Made by a program: the position numbers and the translations under genes
Assembly (NCBI RefSeq): GCF_036226925.1
Contig: NZ_CP109031.1
Coordinates: forward strand, 5,270,001 to 5,334,000
DNA: 64,000 nt
Direction of reading: 5' to 3'
Source of the DNA: Streptomyces sp. NBC_00659
GTDB lineage: Bacteria > Actinomycetota > Actinomycetes > Streptomycetales > Streptomycetaceae
The notes under the pieces: generated by a model
What the model was told of the DNA's origin: nothing
The model's input: the letters and a program-made list of their open reading frames with translations, nothing else
The model's database searches: none
Shown here: piece after piece, positions 1 to 10,186 of the stretch
Layout of the letters: every line of letters starts with the position of its first letter
Numbering within the stretch: the stretch's first letter is position 1

Positions 1-340
1 CGTCGGGCTCGCCGAGGGAACGTACGACCCCGGTGATGTCGAGAGCGAGGTTGGCGGGGTCGTAGCCGCGCGGGGTGCGGTCGCTGCCCCCGACGCCCCG
101 CAGGTCCATGGCGACGGCCCGGAACCCGGCGTCGGCGAGCGCGACGAGCTGGTGCCGCCAGGTCCACCAGAACTGCGGGAAGCCGTGCAGCAACAGGACG
201 AGCGGCCCGTCGCCGAGCTCGGCGATGTGGAAGCGCGCGCCGTTGGCGGCCACGTCCCGGTGCGTGACTTTGCGGCCGCCGGGAAGGTCGATCCGTACGA
301 CCGAGGTGGGTTGCGCCGAAGATGTGGCGGGGTCCGTCAT
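1..340 (-). CDS. alpha/beta hydrolase, N-terminal part (runs off window start)
   Basis: The first 113 codons of an alpha/beta-hydrolase-fold enzyme are present; the gene continues beyond base 1. The oxyanion-hole motif HGFPQFWWTWR lies near residues 48-58 and DLRGVGGSD follows about 30 residues later. This layout is typical of epoxide-hydrolase/haloalkane-dehalogenase-like members. The nucleophile elbow and catalytic His are outside the window, so the substrate cannot be judged. The ATG at 338-340 overlaps the TGA of the upstream membrane-protein gene by ATGA, so translation is probably coupled and the two form an operon, likely started by nhaA. The family is clear; a specific activity is not. 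Confidence 0.85.
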   Translation of the reverse strand, partial: MTDPATSSAQPTSVVRIDLPGGRKVTHRDVAANGARFHIAELGDGPLVLLLHGFPQFWWTWRHQLVALADAGFRAVAMDLRGVGGSDRTPRGYDPANLALDITGVVRSLGEPD

Positions 341-813
341 GAGGATGAGCGTGCCACAGCCTTGACGGCGTCCTCGACCGGTTCGGGCCGGGGGTGAGGC
401 TTGGCGTTCGGCAGGACACCCGCCGTCTCCTTCACGGAGGCGGCCACCTTCTGCGGGCCCTGGCTCTTCTTGACCTTCTTCGCGAAGATCACGCCGATCA
501 GCGCGAGCACGGCCGCGACCAGCACGTTCGCCGCGAACGACAGCAGGAAGCAGATCGCGAGATTCCAGTCGCTCCAGGTCCGGATGCCGTACGCGAGGGC
601 GAAGCTGAGCATCGGCAGGGAGAAGATCAGGGTCATGCCGGCCGCCGAGAACGCCCCGCCGCTGACCGCACCGCGCTTGACGTCCTGCTTGAGCTGAGCC
701 TTCGCCAGCGCGATCTCGTCGTGCACCAGCGCGGACATCTCGGTCGTCGCCGCGGCGACCAACTGGCCGATGCTGCGTTCGGCACCGACCGGGCTCCCGT
801 CGGGTGCGCTCAT
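337..813 (-). CDS. Holin-X-like (DUF1469) membrane protein, phage holin superfamily III
   Basis: A 158-residue protein with a soluble N-terminus (about residues 1-55), two long hydrophobic segments (about 58-83 and 90-120) and a basic, Pro/Lys-rich tail. This is the architecture of the actinobacterial Holin-X/DUF1469 family, whose chromosomal members are of unknown function and are not evidence of a prophage. The start is the ATG at 811-813, preceded by GAGGGAG at good spacing; a longer in-frame reading upstream has no such site. It starts 43 bases after the nhaA stop and its own stop overlaps the next gene by 4 bases. A role in the envelope together with the antiporter is inference only. Confidence 0.85.
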   Translation of the reverse strand: MSAPDGSPVGAERSIGQLVAAATTEMSALVHDEIALAKAQLKQDVKRGAVSGGAFSAAGMTLIFSLPMLSFALAYGIRTWSDWNLAICFLLSFAANVLVAAVLALIGVIFAKKVKKSQGPQKVAASVKETAGVLPNAKPHPRPEPVEDAVKAVARSSS

Positions 814-856
814 CGCGATCTCCCTCTTCTGCATGTGTTTGTACGGTCCTGTCAGA

Positions 857-2251
857 TCATGCCGGACCGTCGTCCCCCTCGCTTGCCCCACCCGCCACTT
901 CGGCAAGCCTGCGGTGTTCCGCGGCCTTCCGCTCGTAGATCGCGGCCATGCGCAGGTGGTACGCCGGCTTGTCCTCTTCGTAGATGTCGGGGATGCCGTC
1001 GTGGTCCTCGTCGCGCTCCTCGGCCTCGCACAGCGAGCGGTACTTGGAGTTGCGCATCTTCAGCAGCGCCGTGGCGAGTACGGCGGCGATGAACGAGCCG
1101 ATCAGGACGGCCGCCTTGGTCTCGTCGGTGAGGCTCGTATCGCCTTCGAAGGCGAGCTCGCCGATGAGCAGGGAGACGGTGAAGCCGATGCCGGCGAGGG
1201 TGGCGACGGCGGCGACGTCGGCCCATTCCAGGTCGTCGCTGAGCGAGGCCCGGGTGAACCGGGCCGTCAGCCATGTACCGCCGAAGATGCCGACCGCCTT
1301 GCCGACGACGAGTCCGAGCACCACGCCGAGCGTCTCGGGCCGGGTGAACACGTCGTGGATCGCGCCGCCGGAGACCACGACGCCGGCGCTGAACAGGGCG
1401 AACAGCGGCACGGCGAGTCCCGCCGACAGCGGGCGCACCAGGTGCTCGATGTGCTCGCCGGGGGAGTGCTCCTCGCCCTCGTGCGGATGGCAGCGCACCA
1501 TCAGGCCCATGGCGACACCGGCGATGGTGGCGTGGATGCCGCTGTTGTACATCAGGCCCCAGACGACCAGTGCGAGCGGCACGTACACGTACCAGCCGTG
1601 CACGCCCTTGCGCAGCAGCAGCCAGAAGAGGCCGAGGCCGACGAAGGCTCCGGCGAGCGCCGCGAAGTTGATGGTGTCGGTGAAGAAGAACGCGATGATC
1701 AGGATCGCGAACAGGTCGTCGACGACGGCGAGGGTGAGCAGGAAGGCGCGCAGGGCGGACGGCAGTGACGTCCCGATGACGGCGAGCACGGCGAGCGCGA
1801 AGGCGATGTCGGTGGCGGTGGGGACGGCCCATCCTTTGAGCGAGCCGCCGCCGGAGATGTTGGTCAGGACGTAGACGATCGCGGGCACGGCCATGCCGCA
1901 GACAGCGGCGACCACGGGCAGGACCGCGGCCTTCGGATCCCGAAGGTCCCCGGCCACGAGCTCGCGCTTCAGCTCGATGCCGGCGACGAAGAAGAAGATG
2001 GCGAGCAGTCCGTCGGCCGCCCAGTGCTCCACGGAGAGATCGAGCCCGAGGGCGGCCGGTCCGAAGTGGTAGTGCGAGACGGTCTCATAGCTGTGCGGCA
2101 GGGTGTTCGCCCAGAGCAGTGCCGTGACCGCCGCGATCAGCAGGAGCACGCCACCCACTGTCTCGGTGCGGAGCGCGTCCGCCACGAAGTTCCGCTCGGG
2201 CAGGGACAGTCGGCCGAAGAACTTGTGGTTGGTGTTGGGGGGCGCGGCCAC
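857..2251 (-). CDS. nhaA: Na+/H+ antiporter NhaA
   Basis: About 464 residues. NhaA exchanges external protons for internal Na+ across the cytoplasmic membrane and serves pH and sodium homeostasis. The family hallmark paired aspartates are visible in LAVVDDLFAIL, and the upstream conserved Asp in PTATDIAFALAV. About 11-12 hydrophobic segments are present. The GTG at 2249-2251 is chosen because GGAGG lies 8 bases before it; an upstream GTG at 2311 would add 20 residues but lacks a clear site. After the last membrane helix a hydrophilic tail of roughly 60 residues carries DEDHDGIPDIYE (977-1012), which fits the 12-residue DxDxDGxxDxxE calcium-loop pattern; most NhaA proteins lack such a tail. 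First gene of the minus-strand operon. Confidence 0.95.
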   Translation of the reverse strand: MAAPPNTNHKFFGRLSLPERNFVADALRTETVGGVLLLIAAVTALLWANTLPHSYETVSHYHFGPAALGLDLSVEHWAADGLLAIFFFVAGIELKRELVAGDLRDPKAAVLPVVAAVCGMAVPAIVYVLTNISGGGSLKGWAVPTATDIAFALAVLAVIGTSLPSALRAFLLTLAVVDDLFAILIIAFFFTDTINFAALAGAFVGLGLFWLLLRKGVHGWYVYVPLALVVWGLMYNSGIHATIAGVAMGLMVRCHPHEGEEHSPGEHIEHLVRPLSAGLAVPLFALFSAGVVVSGGAIHDVFTRPETLGVVLGLVVGKAVGIFGGTWLTARFTRASLSDDLEWADVAAVATLAGIGFTVSLLIGELAFEGDTSLTDETKAAVLIGSFIAAVLATALLKMRNSKYRSLCEAEERDEDHDGIPDIYEEDKPAYHLRMAAIYERKAAEHRRLAEVAGGASEGDDGPA

Positions 2252-2522
2252 GGGGAGGACCTCCGGTCGAGCAGGCAGGACGGAGTACTCGCCGACCAGA
2301 CTTCCCGGCACACCATGAACGATCTTGTCGCGTCTTTGACGCTTTGCTTACCTTACCCATGGTGCGGCCGGCTCGGTGGGGGATCTTCACCGTACGGCCG
2401 AACCGGGGGCGGGGCCCGCTGGATGGGCCGATGGGGCACTGGGCTGATGGGGCGCTGGGCTGATCAGCATCGGCGGTTGGCGGCCGGGGGCCACGAGGTT
2501 CGGCGGGAGGTGCGGGGGAAAG
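2252..2522. other. nhaA upstream region with G-rich imperfect repeats
   Basis: The region upstream of nhaA on the minus strand. Bases 2421-2465 hold short imperfect repeats of the type gatggggc/ctgggctg. No convincing gene is seen on either strand. Any nhaA promoter must lie here, but no clear -35/-10 pair stands out. Confidence 0.4.
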
Positions 2523-2569
2523 CCTGAGGGGTGCGGGAGCACGGTGAGCGTGCTCCCGCACCCCTCAGG
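2523..2569 (-). terminator. acsA transcription terminator, 20-bp perfect stem
   Basis: Bases 2523-2542 and 2550-2569 are a perfect 20-bp inverted repeat around a 7-base loop, starting 26 bases beyond the acsA stop. There is no U-tract, as usual for Streptomyces terminators. Confidence 0.9.
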
Positions 2570-2594
2570 GCCGGGCCGGCGGGGTGTTCCCGCC

Positions 2595-4553
<1,959 letters not shown>

Positions 4554-4640
4554 GACATCTCCCTTTCCCAGGGTGTCCGTTGTGTCCCAGGCCACAGCTC
4601 ATCAGACCGGGGGGCCTGGTGACAAGGGCCGACCCGAAAT

Positions 4641-4652
4641 TGGTTTAGACCT
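4641..4652. promoter_or_regulatory. Putative DasR-type (dre-like) operator upstream of acsA
   Basis: TGGTTTAGACCT matches the published DasR-responsive-element core TGGTCTAGACCA at 10 of 12 positions and lies about 90 bases upstream of the acsA GTG. DasR is the GntR-family sensor of amino-sugar phosphates. The match and position are seen; binding is inference. Confidence 0.4.
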
Positions 4653-4931
4653 ATCCTGGCTGCCGACCCGGGGCCTCGCTCCACACGGCACACCCGTGCC
4701 CCGAGGTACGGCCCGCCGTCCTTCACGCGACCACCCGGGTCCGCACGAGTCTGCCCCCTTGTGACACGCACGTACCGGCCACCGGGTTCATTCGGGGGTG
4801 CCTGGCCCACCCGGCCCACCTGGCGCCCGGTCACTTCCACGCCCGTTCGTCGGCCGGGTCGGATTCTTCGGCCAGGGGTGTCCGCGCCCCGACCCGCGAC
4901 CGCGACCGGCGCCGGAGCGTCGGAAGCTGAC
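4653..4931. other. Intergenic sequence, no gene seen
   Basis: GC-rich spacer between acsA and the SulP-carbonic anhydrase gene, which point the same way. Open frames here have no ribosome sites or recognisable products. It probably contains the distal acsA promoter region and trailer sequence. Confidence 0.4.
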
Positions 4932-4982
4932 GTGGTGCGTGGTGTGCGGCCCCGCCGACCAGGACCGCGCACCACGCACCAC
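4932..4982 (-). terminator. Terminator of the SulP-carbonic anhydrase gene
   Basis: Bases 4932-4947 and 4967-4982 pair over 16 positions with one G-U, starting 8 bases after the stop of the gene at 4990. Confidence 0.8.
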
Positions 4983-4989
4983 CGCGCGA

Positions 4990-7377
4990 TCACCCCGGAT
5001 GCCGCAGGTCCCCCGCCGCGCTCGCAGGACCGAACGCGCCTACGTGATCGAACAGTCCGTCGCCATCGGCCTCGGCCAGCAGATACGCCTGGGCCTCCCC
5101 GACGTGGAAGTACATCCCCTGCAGTTCGAGCACGCCCTCCCGGAGGGCGCGCGCCACGGACTCATGTGCCCGCAGGTGCTCCAGTTGCTGCACCACGTTG
5201 GTCAGACAGAGCTGCTCCACCGAGTCGGCGGGTGCCCGTCCGGCGATCCGCGTCCACGGTCTGTCGTCGGCGGCCATCCGGTCCAGGCTCGGCCGCCCGT
5301 GCCGCAGCCACCGCTTGAGCGGCGTGAGCGCCCCACCCGGCTCCGACGCCAGCAAGGCCTGCATGGCGCCGCACCCGGAGTGCCCGCACACCGTGATGGA
5401 CCGCACCTTCAGCACGTCCACCGCGTACTCGATGGCCGCGGCTACCGAGTCGTCCCCGCTCTCCCTTCCCGGCAACGGCACGAGGTTGCCGACGTTGCGT
5501 ACGACGAAGAGGTCTCCCGGACCACTGGACGTGATCATCGAGGTGACGAGCCGGGAGTCGGCACAGGTCAGGAACAGCTGGGACGGCTGTTGCCCCTCCC
5601 TGGCCAGGCGGGCCAGCTCATCGCGCACCAGGGGCGCGGTGTTGCGCTGGAACGCGCTGATTCCGCGCGCCAGTTGATGTCCGCTCGGCCTGACCTCGCC
5701 CAACTCCTCCTCCTGTCGGTCCGAATGCGCCTCCGAGTGCAGGGGGCCCGGCTCTGCGGCGGCATGGCACTGGTGGTTCCGCCAGGGTGTCCAGGGCCGG
5801 CAGCGGCAGTGTCCGGAGTTCGCGGGTTCGGCGATCCGCGTTCCGGTCCGACCGCCGAGATCGACCGTGCCGCCCTGGGCGACGTGGGTGCTCTGCCAGT
5901 CCTGCAGCGACTCGTATGCCGCGTGGTCCATGAACGAGCCGTCCAACCGCACGACGGCGTGCACCCCTTGGGGTACGAGGTGCAGGGTGCGGCTGAGCCG
6001 GGGCACCGCCAGGAACGTCAACTGGCCTCGTACGTGTACGTGATGGACTCCTTCCCTCTCTTCGTGGGTGATGCGGGTGCGGCCGAGACGCTGCAGCGCG
6101 ACACCGACGGCGACGGAGACCCCCAGCGCCACGCCCTCGAGAACGCCGAGGAACACGACGCCGAGCGTGGTGACGGCGTAGACCAGCACTTCGCGGTGGC
6201 GGGTGACCGTGCGGATGTGGTGCAAGGACACCATCTGGATGCCGACAGCCATCACCAGGGCGGCGAGCGACGCGAGGGGGATCAGCTCGAGGATCGGGAC
6301 CATCAGCAGCGCGGCAATCACTACGAAAACGCCGTGCAGGATCGTGGAGTTCCGGCTGACGGCGCCCGCTTGCACATTCGCGGAACTTCGCACCGCGACC
6401 CCGGCGACGGGCAGTCCGCCGAGCGCGCCGGAGACGACATTGGCGGCGCCCTGCCCGAGCAGCTCCCGGTCGAGGCGGGAACGCCCCACACGACCCTGGA
6501 GTTCCGGGCGGCCGCTCACCAGCTTGTCGACGGCGACGGCCCCGAGCAGCGACTGCACGCTGCACACCAGCGTCACGGTGAGGACGGCGGCGACGATGCC
6601 GAGCACCGGGCCCTCGGGCAGACCGGCCAGCGCGTGGCTGCTCCAGGACGGCAGCTCGACCCTCGGCAGCGTCAGTCCCGCGAGGGAGGCGGTCAGGGTG
6701 GCTCCGGAGACGGCGATCAGCGCGGCGGGGACCTTGCGCAGCGCCCGCCCGGTCCGTCCGGGAAGGCGCGGCCAGGCGAACAGCAGCACCAGCGTCAGCA
6801 CGCTCATCGACACCGCCGCGGAGTGCAGGCGGGCCACCTGGTCCGGCAGTCCGACGAGGTTGTCGAGGACGGAGCTCTGCGGGATGCCTCCCAGCACGAT
6901 GTGGAGCTGGGCCACGGCGATGGTCACCCCGATGCCGGCGAGCATGCCGTGCACGATGGCGGGGCTGACGGCCAGGGCCGTACGGGCCACGCGCAGGCAG
7001 CCGAGACCCAGCTGGGTGATTCCCGCCAGCACGGTGATGGCGCAGGTCGCGCGCCAGCCGTAGCGCTGGATGAGCTCGGCCGTGACGAGGGTGAGCCCGG
7101 CGGCGGGCCCGCTCACCTGGAGCGGTGAGCCGCCGAGCCGTCCCGCGACCAGTCCGCCGGCGGCGGCGGCGACAAGGCCGGCCTGGAGCGGCGCGCCGGT
7201 GGCGAGGGCGATGCCGAGGGACAGGGGAAGGGCGATCAGGAAGACCGCGATCGAGGCGGACAGATCGGCGCCCGCGACACGGAAGCGTCGGGGCGGGGTC
7301 GGCGGGGGGCTGTGGGACTGGTGAACCTGCGCGGGCCGAGTCGGGTCGGCGGCGCGGGTGGGGACGCAGGCAGACAT
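4990..7377 (-). CDS. SulP anion transporter fused to a beta-class carbonic anhydrase
   Basis: A 795-residue fusion. Residues ~25-420 are a SulP permease with about 10-12 membrane segments, followed by a STAS-like stretch (~440-510). From ~560 comes a complete beta-carbonic anhydrase with the zinc ligands in TCADSR and GHSGCGAM. The fold suggests HCO3- or SO4(2-) import coupled directly to CO2/bicarbonate interconversion at the inner membrane face. The same fusion is known from mycobacteria (Rv3273). The ATG at 7375-7377 is chosen for the GGAGGAG site 7 bases upstream; the open frame extends much further without support. The linker between STAS and anhydrase is Cys/His/Trp-rich and of low conservation. 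It is transcribed divergently from the lipoprotein gene at 7707. Confidence 0.93.
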   Translation of the reverse strand: MSACVPTRAADPTRPAQVHQSHSPPPTPPRRFRVAGADLSASIAVFLIALPLSLGIALATGAPLQAGLVAAAAGGLVAGRLGGSPLQVSGPAAGLTLVTAELIQRYGWRATCAITVLAGITQLGLGCLRVARTALAVSPAIVHGMLAGIGVTIAVAQLHIVLGGIPQSSVLDNLVGLPDQVARLHSAAVSMSVLTLVLLFAWPRLPGRTGRALRKVPAALIAVSGATLTASLAGLTLPRVELPSWSSHALAGLPEGPVLGIVAAVLTVTLVCSVQSLLGAVAVDKLVSGRPELQGRVGRSRLDRELLGQGAANVVSGALGGLPVAGVAVRSSANVQAGAVSRNSTILHGVFVVIAALLMVPILELIPLASLAALVMAVGIQMVSLHHIRTVTRHREVLVYAVTTLGVVFLGVLEGVALGVSVAVGVALQRLGRTRITHEEREGVHHVHVRGQLTFLAVPRLSRTLHLVPQGVHAVVRLDGSFMDHAAYESLQDWQSTHVAQGGTVDLGGRTGTRIAEPANSGHCRCRPWTPWRNHQCHAAAEPGPLHSEAHSDRQEEELGEVRPSGHQLARGISAFQRNTAPLVRDELARLAREGQQPSQLFLTCADSRLVTSMITSSGPGDLFVVRNVGNLVPLPGRESGDDSVAAAIEYAVDVLKVRSITVCGHSGCGAMQALLASEPGGALTPLKRWLRHGRPSLDRMAADDRPWTRIAGRAPADSVEQLCLTNVVQQLEHLRAHESVARALREGVLELQGMYFHVGEAQAYLLAEADGDGLFDHVGAFGPASAAGDLRHPG

Positions 7378-7706
7378 GGTTCCCGTCTCCTCCGGGGCAG
7401 CGCGGTCGCGGAACAGGTGATCCCCCGTCCTGAGGCGGCGGGGGGCGGGTCGCGGCCGTGGGTCACGGCGTGCAGCGGCGGGATTCTTCAACGCTCGGTA
7501 AACGGATCGTAATGCAGAGTAAAGGGTTGATGCCAAAAATAGGGGCAAATGGGGTATTAATTCACTCCCTGGAGTGAAGCGAGCTTTTGATCGGCTTGTC
7601 GTACTTATTTCTTTTCGGTCCCGTGAAACCTTGGCGGCGCTGCCGGTGCACAGCCGAGCGGGCGTCCCGACCGGCGCCGCCCGACCGAGGAGAAGGAGGG
7701 CGGGAC
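7378..7706. other. Divergent promoter region between SulP-CA and deacetylase-like genes
   Basis: 329 bases without a gene. Bases 7495-7615 are strikingly A/T-rich for this genome and contain the palindrome at 7561-7578. Both flanking genes have strong ribosome sites, so both promoters should lie here. Confidence 0.6.
7561..7578. promoter_or_regulatory. 18-bp palindrome, probable operator
   Basis: TTCACTCC-CT-GGAGTGAA is a perfect inverted repeat with 8-base arms in the A/T-rich divergent region, 184 bases from the SulP-CA start and 129 from the lipoprotein start. The regulator is unknown. Confidence 0.6.
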
Positions 7707-8999
7707 ATGGCCGCCACCCAGAGGATCGCCGCGGGTGTTGCAGTCGCCGCGGCCTGCGCCACGGCGCTCGCCGGTTGCGCGGGCGCCGGCACGCCTTCCC
7801 GCGAACGCGCGCACGGCGCGAAGAGGACGGCGGGGGCCCCGGCGCCCAAGTCGGCGGTCCGCCTGATCGGCGACGGTTCCACCTCGTACACCGGGGCGCA
7901 GCCGCATCTGCCGCGGCCCGAGCGGTTGAAGCCGGGCCACAAGCCACCGCAGTTCGTCGTCTTCTCCTGGGACGGTGCCGGCGAGGACGGCCAGAGGCTC
8001 TTCTCTCACTTCCGGAAGCTCTCCAGGGCGAACCGGGCGACGATGACGTACTTCCTGAGCGGCGTGTACCTGCTGCCGGAGGACAAGCGCGACCTGTACC
8101 GGCCGCCACAGCACTCGCCCGGCAGCTCGGAGATCGGCTTCAACGACGTGCAGGGCATCTCGGACACCGTGGAGCAGCTGCGCGGCGCGTGGCTGGAGGG
8201 CAACGAGATCGGTACGCACTTCAACGGCCACTTCTGCGGCACGGAGGCCGGGGTCGGCCAGTGGTCGGTCGCGGACTGGAAGAGCGAGATCGCCCAGGCG
8301 AAGTCGTTCGTCAAGTCCTGGAGGACCAACGCGGGCTTGAAGGGCGCGGCTTCGCTGCCCTTCGACTACGACAAGGAACTCGTCGGCGCCCGTACCCCCT
8401 GTCTGGAGGGCCGGGAGAACTTCATGAAGGCGGCTCGCGATCTGGGCTTCCGCTACGACACCAGCGGCGTCGGCGACCAGGTCTGGCCGAAGAGGAAGGA
8501 AGGGCTGTGGGACCTGTCGATGCAGCTCGTGCCCTTCCCCGGGCACTCCTACGAGCAGCTCACCATGGACTACAACTTCATGGTCAACCAGTCGGGCACG
8601 CGGACTCAGGGGGACCCGGGCAAGCAGGAGTTCTGGGGCCGTCAGATGCGTGACGGACTGCTGAAGGGCTTCGACCGCGCCTACGACGGCAACCGTGCGC
8701 CACTGATCATCGGCAACCACTTCGAGTCCTGGAACGGCGGCACCTACATGCGTGCCGTCGACGAGGTCGTCGAGCGGGTCTGCACCAGGGCCGAGGTGCG
8801 CTGTGTCTCCTTCCGGCAGTTGGCCGACTGGCTCGACGCCCAGGATCCGGCCACCCTCGACAGGCTCCGCGGCCTCCAGGTCGGAGAGGCCCCGAAGCAG
8901 GGCTGGGCGTCGTTCCTCTCCGGACGCCCGGCCCCGGCCCCGAAGGGTGTCCCCGGGGCGCCCGCGCCCGGGCCCGGGATGCCCGCGCCCAAGCCGTAG
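7707..8999 (+). CDS. Secreted lipoprotein, polysaccharide-deacetylase-like (NodB fold)
   Basis: About 430 residues. The first 23 form a lipoprotein signal with lipobox LAGC, so the mature protein should be anchored on the outer membrane face. The C-terminus is Pro/Ala/Gly-rich and probably runs through the wall. A divergent NodB-type catalytic domain is suggested by VVFSWDGAGED (position of the usual TFDDG) and by the metal-binding spacing H-x3-H in THFNGH. Substrate is unknown; peptidoglycan or another cell-wall glycan is a guess. The ATG at 7707 follows GAAGGAGGG; the frame is open 40 codons upstream without a site. Downstream is a 10-bp hairpin shared with the convergent ATPase gene. Confidence 0.85.
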   Translation: MAATQRIAAGVAVAAACATALAGCAGAGTPSRERAHGAKRTAGAPAPKSAVRLIGDGSTSYTGAQPHLPRPERLKPGHKPPQFVVFSWDGAGEDGQRLFSHFRKLSRANRATMTYFLSGVYLLPEDKRDLYRPPQHSPGSSEIGFNDVQGISDTVEQLRGAWLEGNEIGTHFNGHFCGTEAGVGQWSVADWKSEIAQAKSFVKSWRTNAGLKGAASLPFDYDKELVGARTPCLEGRENFMKAARDLGFRYDTSGVGDQVWPKRKEGLWDLSMQLVPFPGHSYEQLTMDYNFMVNQSGTRTQGDPGKQEFWGRQMRDGLLKGFDRAYDGNRAPLIIGNHFESWNGGTYMRAVDEVVERVCTRAEVRCVSFRQLADWLDAQDPATLDRLRGLQVGEAPKQGWASFLSGRPAPAPKGVPGAPAPGPGMPAPKP

Positions 9000-9037
9000 G
9001 GGTGCCCCGGGCCGTTCCGGCGCTCAGGTGGAAGCGG

Positions 9038-9070
9038 CGCTTCGGGCGGTCTGTCTCTCAGCCCGAAGCG
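9038..9070. terminator. Bidirectional terminator
   Basis: Arms 9038-9047 and 9061-9070 form a perfect 10-bp stem with a 13-base loop, between the convergent lipoprotein and CooC-like genes. Confidence 0.7.
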
Positions 9071-9092
9071 GCACTGTCGGCCGACCGGCCGC

Positions 9093-10073
9093 TCACGCGG
9101 TGGCCATGGGGCTCTCGCCGAGCACGAAACCGGGGTCGACCTGTCCGGTGAGATCCGCCCCGGTCTTGGCGTTGCCCCAGCCGGCGGCGTTCTTCAGGTG
9201 GAACTGCACCATCTGGCGCGTGTACCGATCCCAGTCGCGCAGCTCGTAGGTGGCGTCGGCGGCGGTCCGCAAGGCGTGCAGCGAGCGCCGGTTGTCCGCT
9301 TCCAGGGCCTCGAACCGGGGCGGGCGGCCCTTCTCCATGGCGCGCACCCAGTCCGAGTGTCCGACCGTGACCAGGAGGTCGTCACCGACCTCCGCTCGCA
9401 GGAAGTCGATGTCGTCCTGGTTCTGCACCTTGTTGCCGACGACCCTCAGGGCGATGCCGAAGTCGCGGGCGTACTCCTTGTACTGGCGGTAGACGGAGAC
9501 TCCCTTCCGGGTCGGCTCGGCGACGAGAAACGTGATGTCGAAGCGGGTGAACAAGCCGGACGCGAAGGAATCGGAGCCCGCCGTCATGTCGACGACGACG
9601 TACTCGCTCGGGCCGTCGACGAGATGGTTCAGGCAGAGCTCCACAGCACCGGTCTTGGAGTGGTAGCAAGCCACCCCCACATCGGCCTCGGTGAACGGGC
9701 CGGTGACCATCAAACGGATGACGCCGCCGTCGAGTTCCACCGGCCGGGCGCAGGCGTCGTACACCGGATTGGTCTCACCGACCCGCAGCAGCCGGGAGCC
9801 TTCCCCTGGCGGGGTCGTCTTGATCATCGTCTCGGCGGACGCGATACGCGGGTTGGAGCCGCGCAGATAGTCCTTGATGAGCGGAAGCCGCTCACCCATG
9901 GCGGGGAGCGCCGCGGCCTCCATCTCTTCGAGCCCGAGCGCGGCCCCCAGATGCTGGTTGATGTCGGCGTCCACGGCGACGACAGGTGCCCCCGAGGCGG
10001 CGAGGTGGCGGATGAAGAGCGACGACAGGGTGGTCTTGCCGCTGCCGCCCTTCCCGACGAAAGCAATTTTCAT
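9093..10073 (-). CDS. CooC/MinD-type P-loop ATPase
   Basis: 326 residues. The deviant Walker A motif GKGGSGKTT at residues 7-15 and VAVDADINQHLG next to it are typical of the SIMIBI CooC/MinD group, whose members insert metals or act as spatial ATPases. Further features are VVVDMTAGSDSF (Walker B region) and VGNKVQNQDD. CooC proper matures the nickel cluster of CO dehydrogenase, but no such enzyme is seen here, so the client is unknown. The ATG at 10071-10073 was chosen; GTG at 10079 is possible and the ribosome site is weak either way. It is divergent from the Fic-like gene across only 101 bases, so regulation may be shared. Confidence 0.85.
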   Translation of the reverse strand: MKIAFVGKGGSGKTTLSSLFIRHLAASGAPVVAVDADINQHLGAALGLEEMEAAALPAMGERLPLIKDYLRGSNPRIASAETMIKTTPPGEGSRLLRVGETNPVYDACARPVELDGGVIRLMVTGPFTEADVGVACYHSKTGAVELCLNHLVDGPSEYVVVDMTAGSDSFASGLFTRFDITFLVAEPTRKGVSVYRQYKEYARDFGIALRVVGNKVQNQDDIDFLRAEVGDDLLVTVGHSDWVRAMEKGRPPRFEALEADNRRSLHALRTAADATYELRDWDRYTRQMVQFHLKNAAGWGNAKTGADLTGQVDPGFVLGESPMATA

Positions 10074-10164
10074 GTTCACCAAGAGTAGTGCGATCGTCGC
10101 TCCAGGTGCTCACGCCGCGTGAAGAAGACCACTCCTTCGTGGGGTGTGGGCCCGGGGTGCGTAA

Positions 10165-10186
10165 TGTCGTACTCATGAGTACGACA
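10165..10186. promoter_or_regulatory. 22-bp perfect palindrome centred on the start codon of the Fic-like gene
   Basis: Two 11-base arms, TGTCGTACTCA and its exact complement, meet inside the ATG at 10175-10177. A TAATGT at 10162-10167 would place transcription start at or near the ATG, so the message may be leaderless and the palindrome would sit across +1. This is an ideal position for a repressor. Confidence 0.65.

Noticed and set aside
337..813. Holin-like gene as a sign of a prophage
   Set aside because: DUF1469/Holin-X proteins are ordinary chromosomal genes in actinobacteria, and there are no phage neighbours.
7378..8109. Extended N-terminus of the SulP-carbonic anhydrase gene
   Set aside because: It would overlap the divergent lipoprotein gene; the ATG at 7375-7377 has a GGAGGAG site and starts just before the permease.
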